A stretch of 7,613 nucleotides of DNA, from positions 1-7,613 of the forward strand of contig WTHY01000206.1 in NCBI GenBank assembly GCA_011522945.1, given 5' to 3'. The notes beneath the pieces are model-generated. The model was not told the DNA's origin. It made no database searches and saw nothing but the letters and a program-made list of their open reading frames with translations. Shown piece by piece: positions 1-6,263 of the stretch. The position numbers were made by a program, and so were the translations under genes. Each line of letters starts with the position of its first letter. Within the stretch, counting starts at the first letter, position 1. The stretch is from Alphaproteobacteria bacterium. GTDB lineage: Bacteria > Pseudomonadota > Alphaproteobacteria > Puniceispirillales > Puniceispirillaceae.

Positions 1-137
1 GATTGTAACTCTGTACATTCTATGACCAGCCCATCTCCGAATAATATTGAGCTGATTATTATAGGCACGAGAAACATGGCGAGGCTTGCCCATCTATTTC
101 TCACAGCGTTTAGGTTTTCCAAAGTGTTTTGAGCCAT
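1..137 (-). CDS. Possible partial hypothetical protein, runs off the left edge
   Basis: On the minus strand an ATG at 137-135 opens a frame with no stop through to position 1 (45 full codons). The predicted peptide starts MAQNTLENLN. It then has a hydrophobic stretch at about residues 17-33 (ASLAMFLVPIIISSILF), which could be a membrane segment or signal anchor, followed by a more polar part. The frame is also open upstream of the ATG, to a stop near position 170. No good ribosome binding site precedes the ATG. The complementary plus-strand frame is also open from 1 to 132, so the openness could be chance. I do not recognise the family. If real, it is the next minus-strand gene after mnmA, about 290 bases downstream. 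Confidence 0.25.
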   Translation of the reverse strand, partial: MAQNTLENLNAVRNRWASLAMFLVPIIISSILFGDGLVIECTELQ

Positions 138-423
138 GTGATGCGCTTTTAAAAATACAATTTCAACTTAGGAACATGAAGTCGCTTACCGACCCGTTTC
201 CTTCGCGCTTTTGGCTCCAGATGTTAGATTTAAGACACATCACATGTGGGAAAAGCCCATATGTGCAGTGAAATTGAGGTGTAGCTCACAGCACTTCCCC
301 CACGAGGTCATAAGCTATTCAGAGCCGCGAATTTGATGAAACCCTTAGATAGGCTCAGGAAACACCTGAAAGGCAAACGTGATACTACTTAGGCAGAAAC
401 TGCTTATTTAGGAAATTAACATG
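138..423. other. Gene-free stretch with several hairpins
   Basis: No convincing reading frame lies here. It holds several inverted repeats: GGAAC/GTTTCC (171-201) enclosing GTCG/CGAC; a 10-bp stem at 241-250/256-265; GAGCC/GGCTC (322-326/352-356); TCAGG/CCTGA (355-359/365-369), which overlaps the previous pair so that the two compete; and TAGGCAG/CTGCTTA (390-396/400-406) with an AAA loop. I looked for a tRNA T-loop, tmRNA, RNase P and SRP hallmarks and saw none. No poly-T tail follows the hairpin nearest the end of mnmA on the minus strand, so it is not a classical terminator for that gene. It may be a structured leader for a leftward gene, an unrecognised small RNA, or simply spacer. Confidence 0.4.
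241..265 (+). repeat. 10-bp hairpin with 5-base loop
   Basis: CACATGTGGG (241-250) pairs with CCCATATGTG (256-265) around an AAAAG loop. On the plus strand all ten positions pair, with one G-T wobble (246/260). On the minus strand that position becomes a C-A mismatch, which weakly favours a plus-strand transcript. No T-run follows, so it does not look like an intrinsic terminator. No promoter or gene could be tied to it. Confidence 0.5.
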
Positions 424-1617
424 TCAGGAAATTGGTTGGGCTGATACAGCGATTTCAGCAGCTGTTGGCGCCTTTTTGATCCAGCCGCCACCCAATAGGC
501 GGTCCGGTGCTTTTGCATCATAAATGACGCCCGCCTGACCGCGTGCAATACCAAATTGCGGTTCATCAAGCATAAGCGTCACGGACCCATTTGCGATATT
601 CACTAAAGTCGCTGGCGCAGACATACCAGTGTTCCGCAATTTCACCTGAACCTGCATATGCTCACTGACCGAGTTAGCGCCATTTATCCAATTCACTTCA
701 GACAAATGCACCTCACGGCATGCTAGGGCGGATTTTGGCCCGACAATCACTTGATGTTTCGAAGCGTCAATACCAACGACATAAAGTGGCCCATCTGCCT
801 CATCAGCATCTTTGCGCCCCCCTATGCCTAGGCCTTTTCTTTGACCAATCGTATAGTCAATGACACCATCATGCATGCCAAGAACAGTTCCATCCATATG
901 GATAATCTCACCTGCATCAACAGCCCCTGGGCGCAGCTTACGCACAACATCACCATAGCGCCCATTTGGCACAAAACAGATATCCTGACTATCTGGTTTA
1001 TTCGAAACAGATAGGCCAAAACCCTCAGCCTGAGCGCGCGTTTCATCTTTGTTCATGCCGCCAAGTGGAAACCGTAAATAATCTAGCTGTTCGGGTGTCG
1101 TGGCAAACAGAAAATAGGACTGGTCTTTTGTATTGTCGATGCCGCGCTTAAGCCGCACCTCACCAGCTTCAAAGACCCGCTGCACATAATGACCAGTGGC
1201 GAGACAATCTGCTCCCAACTCTTTTGCTGTTCTGAGCAGGTCAGAGAATTTCACCGTCTGATTACAGCGCACACATGGAATAGGTGTATGACCAGCCAAA
1301 TAACTATCGGCGAAATCATCCATGACAGCTGCTTTAAACTTGCTTTCATAATCCAACACATAATGCGGGATATCTAATCGTGCGGCTACAGACCGTGCAT
1401 CATGAATATCGGACCCAGCGCAGCAAGCACCTTTGACATCAATCGCAACGCCATGATCATAAAGCTGTAATGTAATCCCGATGACTTCATAGCCTTCAGC
1501 TGCAAGCATGGCAGCGACAACAGAACTATCAACGCCACCTGACATAGCGACAACAACCCTGGTATCAGCTGGCGCTTTTGCAAAGCCTAGGGAATTTACA
1601 GCAGCCATTTCATTCAT
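424..1617 (-). CDS. mnmA: tRNA-specific 2-thiouridylase MnmA
   Basis: Cytoplasmic enzyme that activates C2 of uridine-34 in the tRNAs for Lys, Glu and Gln with ATP and installs sulfur, giving s2U34. The frame has 397 residues, somewhat longer than E. coli MnmA. The PP-loop SGGVDSS is at 26-32. PCVRC (114-118) supplies the presumed catalytic Cys115, and SQDICFVPNGRY (210-221) supplies the partner Cys214, which forms the persulfide in the known mechanism. TKDQSYFLF (163-171) and GIARGQAGVIYD (356-367, C-terminal barrel) are also conserved. GACCAG at 63-68 is, from memory, common in alphaproteobacterial members. Start is ambiguous between Met1 and Met4 (1608); neither has a strong ribosome binding site. 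It is the last gene of a leftward cluster after the ferredoxin gene. The upstream cysteine desulfurase is the likely sulfur source (inference). Confidence 0.96.
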   Translation of the reverse strand: MNEMAAVNSLGFAKAPADTRVVVAMSGGVDSSVVAAMLAAEGYEVIGITLQLYDHGVAIDVKGACCAGSDIHDARSVAARLDIPHYVLDYESKFKAAVMDDFADSYLAGHTPIPCVRCNQTVKFSDLLRTAKELGADCLATGHYVQRVFEAGEVRLKRGIDNTKDQSYFLFATTPEQLDYLRFPLGGMNKDETRAQAEGFGLSVSNKPDSQDICFVPNGRYGDVVRKLRPGAVDAGEIIHMDGTVLGMHDGVIDYTIGQRKGLGIGGRKDADEADGPLYVVGIDASKHQVIVGPKSALACREVHLSEVNWINGANSVSEHMQVQVKLRNTGMSAPATLVNIANGSVTLMLDEPQFGIARGQAGVIYDAKAPDRLLGGGWIKKAPTAAEIAVSAQPIS

Positions 1618-1643
1618 TGCTAGCTCACAGACTAAGGCATTGT

Positions 1644-1699
1644 TGCAAAATGGGAAATAGGCCCCCTGCTTTCACAATTGCAAGGGCTTCCCAAATGCA
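1644..1699 (-). terminator. Imperfect hairpin between ferredoxin gene and mnmA, possible attenuator
   Basis: A long interrupted stem begins 7 bases after the ferredoxin stop in the transcribed direction. TGCA (1696-1699/1644-1647), TGGGAA (complementary TTCCCA at 1688-1693 with 1651-1656), GGGC/GCCC (1684-1687/1661-1664) and GCA/TGC (1680-1682/1667-1669) nest around a 10-base loop. In the minus-strand transcript the TTCCCA arm is followed by only four T residues, then GCAAC. It could be a weak terminator or attenuator lowering mnmA expression, or an RNA processing site. The stem has bulges and the T-run is short, so termination is not assured. Confidence 0.4.
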
Positions 1700-1705
1700 G
1701 ATAGA

Positions 1706-2023
1706 TTACATGTCGTCAGGCACCTGAACTGTAATACCGTCTAGTTCGTCTGACATTTTTATCTGGCATCCAAGACGTGATGTGTCTGTCAGGCCAAAAG
1801 CAAGATCGAGCATGTCCATTTCATCTTCAGATGGTGCGCCAACACGTGCATAACTATCTGCATCTAGAATGACATGACATGTTGCACAGGACAAGCTGCC
1901 ACCACATGTGCCTTCTAGGCCAAAATTATTATCGCGGCCAGCTTCCATAATGCTGGTGCCGTCTGCTACAGAGATGGTTGTCTTGCTGCCATCAGCAAGA
2001 ATGAAATTTACAGATGCCATCAT
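1706..2023 (-). CDS. [2Fe-2S] ferredoxin, adrenodoxin/ISC Fdx type
   Basis: Small soluble electron carrier of 105 residues. The four cluster ligands are Cys40, Cys46, Cys49 and Cys86, spaced C-x5-C-x2-C-x36-C, which is the adrenodoxin/bacterial Fdx pattern and not the plant-type C-x4-C-x2-C. The motif around them is CGGSLSCATCH, and the chain ends in the family-like acidic tail VPDDM. Family members donate electrons for Fe-S cluster assembly or to P450 and other oxidases. Placement right after a cysteine desulfurase (28-base gap) favours the Fe-S/sulfur role, which is inferred. Start: the frame opens with two adjacent ATGs. AGGA at 2030-2027 lies 3 bases from the first and 6 from the second, so Met2 (2020) may be the real start. 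Confidence 0.93.
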   Translation of the reverse strand: MMASVNFILADGSKTTISVADGTSIMEAGRDNNFGLEGTCGGSLSCATCHVILDADSYARVGAPSEDEMDMLDLAFGLTDTSRLGCQIKMSDELDGITVQVPDDM

Positions 2024-2032
2024 GCTTCCTTT
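2024..2032 (-). promoter_or_regulatory. Ribosome binding site of the ferredoxin gene
   Basis: The minus strand reads AAAGGAAGC directly before the first ATG. This is one of the clearest Shine-Dalgarno matches in the window. Spacing is 3 bases to the first ATG and 6 to the second, and therefore supports a start at 2020. Confidence 0.6.
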
Positions 2033-2051
2033 AGATGAGTATCACATATGT

Positions 2052-3155
2052 TTAATTTGCCAGCTGCTTGTACAGAGCAATGACAGTTTGTGCAAGCTGA
2101 GAAAGTTCGTCTGGAGTTGTCATCCAGCCAGCAGATATACGTACGATAGAGCCGGCAAGATCTGTCTCTCCCATCGCTATAACAACATGGCTAGGCTGCA
2201 CCTTTCCAGAAGAACAGGCAGCGCCGGAACTAACTGCAAATCCCTTCAGATCAAGCGCCATGACAATCGTCTCAGACCGCACCTTTGGCAGGCCGAGGCA
2301 AATGGTGTTAGCCAAACGCGGTGCCCCCACACCGAGAACTTTGATATCTGGAACCTCTGCTGCCAGCGCTGTTATTGCGGCGTCTCTTGCCACCTCTATT
2401 TCACGCCAATTTTGTCTAGCAGATGCCTCTGCAGCTGCCCCAAATCCGATGATGCCAAGCGTATTTTCTGTTCCGGAACGACGCCCCTGCTCCTGCCCGC
2501 CTCCGACAAGAAGTGAGGGCAGCGTGAGACCAGGCTTAATCCAAAGAGCGCCGACACCTCCCGGCCCTCCCAATTTATGCGCAGATAAGCTTGCAAAACT
2601 CAGCCCAATATCTGCAGGATTAATAGGCAACTTGCCTGCGGCTTGCACCATATCACTGTGCATAGGCACATTATACTGTGCACAAATCTTTGCCAGAGCG
2701 TCGAGCGGTTGAATTACGCCCGTCTCATTATTTGCAGCCATGATTGACACAAGGCAGCTGCTACGTTGTACCTCTGACAGATTGACAAGACATGTCTCTA
2801 ATGTCTCAGGCAAAACAACACCATCTGCTGAAACAGCCAGCTTTATCGCATCTGGCCTAACTGCCAGCACTGCATCATGTTCGATTTCGCTGATAATACA
2901 GGTCTCAAATCCTCTGAGCACCATATTATTTGCCTCTGTGCCACCGCTGGTGAAGACAAGATCGGCATGGCGCACACCGAGCAGCATTGCCACCTGCTGA
3001 CGCGCCTCCTCGACTGCCAAGCGGGCTTTGCGTCCATAGCTGTGAATTGAAGAGGGATTTGATGGCGGCCCCATAGCCGCTTGCATGGCCTCTGCTGCCT
3101 CAAGGCGCAGCGGTGCTGTCGCGTTATAATCTAAATATATGGCCATCGAAACCAC
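2052..3155 (-). CDS. Cysteine desulfurase, NifS/IscS type (class V aminotransferase fold)
   Basis: PLP enzyme that converts L-cysteine to alanine and leaves a persulfide on its active-site cysteine, for Fe-S clusters and tRNA thiolation. The 367 residues are full length for the family. YLDYNATAP (7-15) is the usual N-terminus. TSGGTEANN (69-77), His93 in IEHDAV, NNETG (142-146), Asp168 and Gln171 near the cofactor, Lys194 in SAHKLGGPGG (Schiff base), GGGQE-GRRSGTEN (218-231) and Cys314 in SSGAACSSGK (catalytic cysteine) are all present. Start: GTG at 3155 is preceded by AAGGG (3165-3161) at 5 bases, better placed than for the internal ATG at 3146. It sits 58 bases after cysE. No IscU, IscA, IscR or Suf gene is in the window, so whether it is the general enzyme or one dedicated to MnmA is open. 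I give no symbol for that reason. Confidence 0.94.
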   Translation of the reverse strand: MVSMAIYLDYNATAPLRLEAAEAMQAAMGPPSNPSSIHSYGRKARLAVEEARQQVAMLLGVRHADLVFTSGGTEANNMVLRGFETCIISEIEHDAVLAVRPDAIKLAVSADGVVLPETLETCLVNLSEVQRSSCLVSIMAANNETGVIQPLDALAKICAQYNVPMHSDMVQAAGKLPINPADIGLSFASLSAHKLGGPGGVGALWIKPGLTLPSLLVGGGQEQGRRSGTENTLGIIGFGAAAEASARQNWREIEVARDAAITALAAEVPDIKVLGVGAPRLANTICLGLPKVRSETIVMALDLKGFAVSSGAACSSGKVQPSHVVIAMGETDLAGSIVRISAGWMTTPDELSQLAQTVIALYKQLAN

Positions 3156-3213
3156 ACTAACCCTTAGCCTTCAATTGTAAGCGCCTATTGCCCAAAACCA
3201 TTGCATTCGTCTT

Positions 3214-3981
3214 TTACTTGTCTGAACGACCAGACTGTGTTTCACCAACGATACCCTCATCAACTGAAGCAGGGAGGGATGCGGGGACAGACACCCCAGA
3301 TTGCACAGTTTCTAATTCAGCGATGCGTGCGCGCAGCTGCTGCAATTCTTGTGCCATGCCTTCAAGCGCTCTTTCTTGTGGGTCCCGGTCATCCATGCTG
3401 GCAACAGCATAAGCATCAAATTCTTCACCGGCAGGACGCTTGGTGACAGGCCGTGCTGGTACACCTACAACTGTTATACCTGCTTTTACATCTCTTGTTA
3501 CAACAGAGTTACCGCCTATACGTGCACAGCTCTCAACCGTAATTGGCCCAAGTATTTGTGCGCCTGCACCAATAATCACACGATCGCCAATCGTTGGATG
3601 ACGCTTGACACCTTTCTGGGAGGCCGCATCTTCAGCTGGAGACACCCCGCCAAGCGTTACACCATGATATAGCGTGACATTATCACCAATTACGGCCGTC
3701 TCACCAATCACAACACCCATGCCATGATCTACAAAGAAACCAAAACCGATTTTTGCAGCTGGATGGATTTCAATGCCAGTAAACCAACGCGCCACTTGCA
3801 TTAGCCAGCGTGCTGGAAATTTCAAACCGACACGCCAAAGCGGATGGGCAATCCTATATACAAACATCACATGGAAACTTGGATATAAGAAAATGGCAGA
3901 TGCCGCGCTCCTAGCAGCCGGATCACGTTCAAGAATAGCTGCTAAATCTGTTCTAATCGCTTTGAACATGGAAATATGCAT
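3214..3981 (-). CDS. cysE: Serine O-acetyltransferase CysE
   Basis: Transfers acetyl from acetyl-CoA to L-serine, giving O-acetylserine, the first committed step of cysteine synthesis. A helical N-terminal part (about 1-70) contains SFHVMFVYRIAHPLWR. The left-handed beta-helix of hexapeptide repeats follows (about 72-175), with DHGMGVVIGETAVIGD (85-100), whose Asp85-His86 match the catalytic dyad of the family, then VTLYHGVTLGG (102-112) and a GVPARPV end (173-179). The C-terminal tail from about 195 is charged and probably coiled coil (QERALEGMAQELQQLRARIAELE lies at 202-224, broken here only by description). Start: Met1 has AGG touching the ATG, while Met5 (3969, MFKAIRTDLA) has AGGA at 11 bases and fits the usual family N-terminus, so 3969 may be correct. 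First gene of the leftward cluster. Confidence 0.95.
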   Translation of the reverse strand: MHISMFKAIRTDLAAILERDPAARSAASAIFLYPSFHVMFVYRIAHPLWRVGLKFPARWLMQVARWFTGIEIHPAAKIGFGFFVDHGMGVVIGETAVIGDNVTLYHGVTLGGVSPAEDAASQKGVKRHPTIGDRVIIGAGAQILGPITVESCARIGGNSVVTRDVKAGITVVGVPARPVTKRPAGEEFDAYAVASMDDRDPQERALEGMAQELQQLRARIAELETVQSGVSVPASLPASVDEGIVGETQSGRSDK

Positions 3982-4111
3982 CCTGCGTCGTTATGAAACC
4001 AAGTGGTGTTAGCGGAATATAGACACAATATAATACAACTGACTTGGAAAGATACCCTCTTTAAGATATAAGCGTTGAACTGTAATTTACCAACCAAAGA
4101 GCTAGAACCCA
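3982..4111. promoter_or_regulatory. Divergent intergenic region between cysE and the hydrolase gene
   Basis: These 130 AT-rich bases must hold the start signals for both directions. On the plus strand there is a perfect TATAAT at 4029-4034, but no good -35 element at 16-18 bases upstream. On the minus strand TATATT (4021-4016) and TATTAT (4035-4030) are possible -10 elements for cysE, again without a convincing -35. No clear operator palindrome was found. Confidence 0.4.
4044..4072 (+). promoter_or_regulatory. Candidate sigma-70-type promoter for the hydrolase gene
   Basis: TTGGAA (4044-4049, 4 of 6 matches to TTGACA) and TATAAG (4067-4072, 5 of 6 to TATAAT) are separated by 17 bases. The -10 element ends 39 bases before the ATG at 4112. 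Spacing and position fit a vegetative promoter; activity is inferred. Confidence 0.45.
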
Positions 4112-4771
4112 ATGCCTGAAATCATTATTAACGGGCCGGAAGGTCGTCTTGAATGCCGCTATATGCCAGGTGTAACAGCAGACGCCCCAACAGCACTTAT
4201 TCTACATCCTGAGCCAAATAAAAATGGTACGATGAATAATCGTGTCACCTTCGCCATGTATAAACTTTTCCAAGCGCGGGGATTTGCTGTAATGCGCTTT
4301 AATTTCAGAGGCGTCGGTCGCTCACAAGGCGTGTATGATAATGGCGAAGGCGAATTATCAGATGCAGCGACAGCCATGGATTGGCTACAGGCACAATTTC
4401 CAGCATCTAGTAGCTGCTGGATAGCAGGCTTTTCATTTGGATCTTGGATTGGCATGCAACTTATGATGCGCAGGCCTGAAATCACAGGTTTCATCTCAGT
4501 ATCACCACCAGCCGCGACACATGATTTCGCATTTCTAGCGCCGTGCCCTGCCTCTGGCTTAATTGTTCAAGGCGGCGCAAATGAGCTGGTTACACCAGAG
4601 CGAGTGAATATGCTGGTTGAAAAAATTTCCAAACAAAAAGGCGTGCAAATTGATGTCTCTGTTATTGAGGGTGCCAACCATTTCTTTAGTGCACATCTTG
4701 ATGAAGCTATGGCCAGCATCAATGCGTATCTAGATAGCTCACTCAACAATGATGAAATAGAAAATAACTAA
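4112..4771 (+). CDS. Small alpha/beta hydrolase, COG2945 type
   Basis: Single-domain alpha/beta-hydrolase of 219 residues with no signal peptide, so probably cytoplasmic. Visible elements are HPEP (32-35, oxyanion-hole strand end), FNFRGVGRSQG (64-74), the nucleophile elbow GFSFGS with Ser108, the conserved block HDFAFLAPCPASGL (137-150), and GANHFF with His190 as the presumed catalytic base. The acid is odd: the usual G-x-x-D of this family reads GGANE (154-158), so Asn157 replaces the expected Asp, with Glu158 beside it. Either Glu158 takes over or activity is altered. The substrate is unknown. From memory, relatives in alphaproteobacteria often lie near cysteine desulfurase or Suf genes, and here the gene is divergent from such a cluster. 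No strong ribosome binding site precedes the ATG. Confidence 0.85.
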   Translation: MPEIIINGPEGRLECRYMPGVTADAPTALILHPEPNKNGTMNNRVTFAMYKLFQARGFAVMRFNFRGVGRSQGVYDNGEGELSDAATAMDWLQAQFPASSSCWIAGFSFGSWIGMQLMMRRPEITGFISVSPPAATHDFAFLAPCPASGLIVQGGANELVTPERVNMLVEKISKQKGVQIDVSVIEGANHFFSAHLDEAMASINAYLDSSLNNDEIENN

Positions 4772-4804
4772 ACCTTCAGCTAACTTTTCGTAATAATTAC
4801 AAAT

Positions 4805-4840
4805 TTGATAAAAAAGCCCGGCCGAAACTATGAGTTTGGC
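4805..4840 (+). promoter_or_regulatory. Candidate promoter and overlapping small hairpin before tyrS
   Basis: TTGATA (4805-4810, 5 of 6 to TTGACA) and TATGAG (4829-4834, 4 of 6 to TATAAT) are 18 bases apart, about 30 bases before the tyrS start. A small inverted repeat overlaps the -10: GCC-G-AAACT (4821-4829) and AGTTTGGC (4833-4840) around ATG, with one bulged G. The repeat may be chance. If the promoter is real, tyrS can be transcribed apart from the hydrolase gene. Confidence 0.35.
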
Positions 4841-4864
4841 AGGTAGCATCGTGGGATAAAGAAC

Positions 4865-6136
4865 ATGTCTGTTGATAGTGCAAACCATAAATCAGATTTT
4901 ATGCGCTACATTGCCGAGCGCGGATACATGCATCAGGCTACCAATTTAGAAGGATTGGATGCCCGTGCAGCTGATGGCCCTATGCCTGCCTATATTGGTT
5001 TTGACTGCACGGCAGACAGCTTGCATGTGGGATCTCTGGTGCAGATTATGATGCTAAGAGCCCTGCAAAAAACAGGACATAAGCCGATTGTTGTAATGGG
5101 CGGCGGTACGACAAAAGTTGGCGATCCGTCAGGCAAGGATGAAGCCCGTCCCCTATTATCTGATCAGGATATCGAAAAAAATAAGAAAGGCATTTTCAAA
5201 ATTTTTGAAAAATACCTTACTTTTGGTGATGGACCAACAGACGCTATCATGGTTGATAATGCAGATTGGCTAGACACGCTCAGCTACATCCGGTTCCTGA
5301 GAGATTTTGGGAGCCATTTTTCCATCAATCGCATGATGGGTATGGAGTCTGTAAAATTACGATTAGACAGAGAGCAAAATTTATCATTCCTAGAATTCAA
5401 TTATGCCATATTACAGGCCTATGATTTTCTAGAATTGCGAAGGCGCTACGGGTGTCAGCTGCAGATGGGCGGCTCTGACCAATGGGGCAATATTGTAACA
5501 GGTATTGACTTAACCAGGCGGGTAGATGGTCAGGAGATTTTTGGCCTCACCTCACCACTTATCACAACAGCCTCTGGTGCGAAAATGGGTAAGACAGCAG
5601 GTGGTGCTATCTGGCTGAATGAAGAAAGATTATCAGCCTTTGATTTTTGGCAGTTCTGGCGCAACACAGAGGATGCTGATGTTGGCCGATTCTTACGGCT
5701 ATTTACAGAACTTCCAACTGAAGAGATACAAAAATTAGAGGCGCTTGAAGGGGCTGAGATTAATTCTGCAAAGGTTATTCTAGCTAATGAAGCGACACGC
5801 CTGTGCCACGGCGAAGCGGCTGCCCAAAAGGCAGAGGCAACAGCCCGTCAAACCTTTAGTGAGGGCGCCATGGCAGATGGTCTGCCAGAGCTGATCATCC
5901 AGCGTGCGGCTCTATCTGAAACGAATTTAATAGATGTGTTTACTGCTGAAACATTAAAGCTAGCCGCCTCAAGAGGCGAAGTGCGCAGACTTATAAAAGG
6001 TGGCGGTGCCAAATTAAACGGCAAGGCAATCTCTGATGGAGAAGCCTGCTTGCAAGAAACAGATTTCGATGCAGATGGCAAAGCACAGATATCAGCTGGC
6101 AAAAAACGTCATGCGATTTTGATTTTAGCAGAGTAA
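4865..6136 (+). CDS. tyrS: Tyrosyl-tRNA synthetase
   Basis: Class I synthetase that activates tyrosine with ATP and charges tRNA-Tyr; cytoplasmic and normally a homodimer. The 423 residues are full length. The tyrosine pocket begins YIGFDCTA (43-50). The HIGH-type signature is HVGS (54-57). GGGTTKVGDPSGK (79-91) and MGGSDQWGNI (201-210) are conserved active-site blocks. The KMSKS-type loop is KMGKT (240-244), the variant found in the E. coli-like TyrS-1 class. The C-terminal S4-like RNA-binding domain covers about 355-423 (GEVRRLIKGGGAKLNG at 371-386). The ATG at 4865 has only a weak AAAGA upstream, but the protein start agrees with the family. It lies 93 bases after the hydrolase gene and converges with the AsmA-like gene. 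Confidence 0.97.
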   Translation: MSVDSANHKSDFMRYIAERGYMHQATNLEGLDARAADGPMPAYIGFDCTADSLHVGSLVQIMMLRALQKTGHKPIVVMGGGTTKVGDPSGKDEARPLLSDQDIEKNKKGIFKIFEKYLTFGDGPTDAIMVDNADWLDTLSYIRFLRDFGSHFSINRMMGMESVKLRLDREQNLSFLEFNYAILQAYDFLELRRRYGCQLQMGGSDQWGNIVTGIDLTRRVDGQEIFGLTSPLITTASGAKMGKTAGGAIWLNEERLSAFDFWQFWRNTEDADVGRFLRLFTELPTEEIQKLEALEGAEINSAKVILANEATRLCHGEAAAQKAEATARQTFSEGAMADGLPELIIQRAALSETNLIDVFTAETLKLAASRGEVRRLIKGGGAKLNGKAISDGEACLQETDFDADGKAQISAGKKRHAILILAE

Positions 6137-6160
6137 ATGTCCTAGCAAGGAGATTTATAT

Positions 6161-6243
6161 AGTCTGTTTCAAAGTGCAGAATCAGGTATTTGGCTAATTT
6201 TACTTACCGCGGATTTTAAACTTCGCTTCAAATGCACTAGACT
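6161..6243. repeat. Inverted repeat in the convergent intergenic region
   Basis: Between the stops of tyrS and the AsmA-like gene, AGTGCA (6173-6178) and TGCACT (6233-6238) are inverted, flanked by AGTCT (6161-6165) and AGACT (6239-6243). The loop is over 50 bases, so this is weak as a terminator, and no G+C-rich stem with a T-run was found for either gene. Nothing else was recognised in 6137-6263. Confidence 0.25.
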
Positions 6244-6263
6244 AGCTGTTGTTATGCTGCTCG

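Noticed and set aside
86..271. Plus-strand open frame of 61 codons in the left gene-free region
   Set aside because: No ribosome binding site, unusual composition, no recognisable motif; it crosses the hairpins and seems a chance frame.
322..356. Integron attC-like site in the GAGCC/GGCTC inverted repeat
   Set aside because: The GTTRRRY and RYYYAAC core sites are not present and no integrase or cassette is nearby.
390..409. Intrinsic terminator for mnmA (TAGGCAG/CTGCTTA hairpin)
   Set aside because: In the minus-strand transcript the stem is followed by AGTAGT, not a T-run; the T-rich side is upstream. It would only suit a plus-strand transcript, for which no gene is seen.
1908..2516. Plus-strand frame of 202 codons antisense to the ferredoxin and desulfurase genes
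   Set aside because: Both sense genes have complete catalytic motifs; the antisense product is Cys/Ser/Arg-rich with no family features.
2260..2712. Plus-strand frame of 150 codons antisense to the cysteine desulfurase gene
   Set aside because: Shadow of a GC-rich coding stretch; no start signal or motif.
4793..4864. T-box or other amino-acid-sensing leader upstream of tyrS
   Set aside because: The leader is too short, has no T-box core sequence, and such leaders are essentially a Gram-positive feature.
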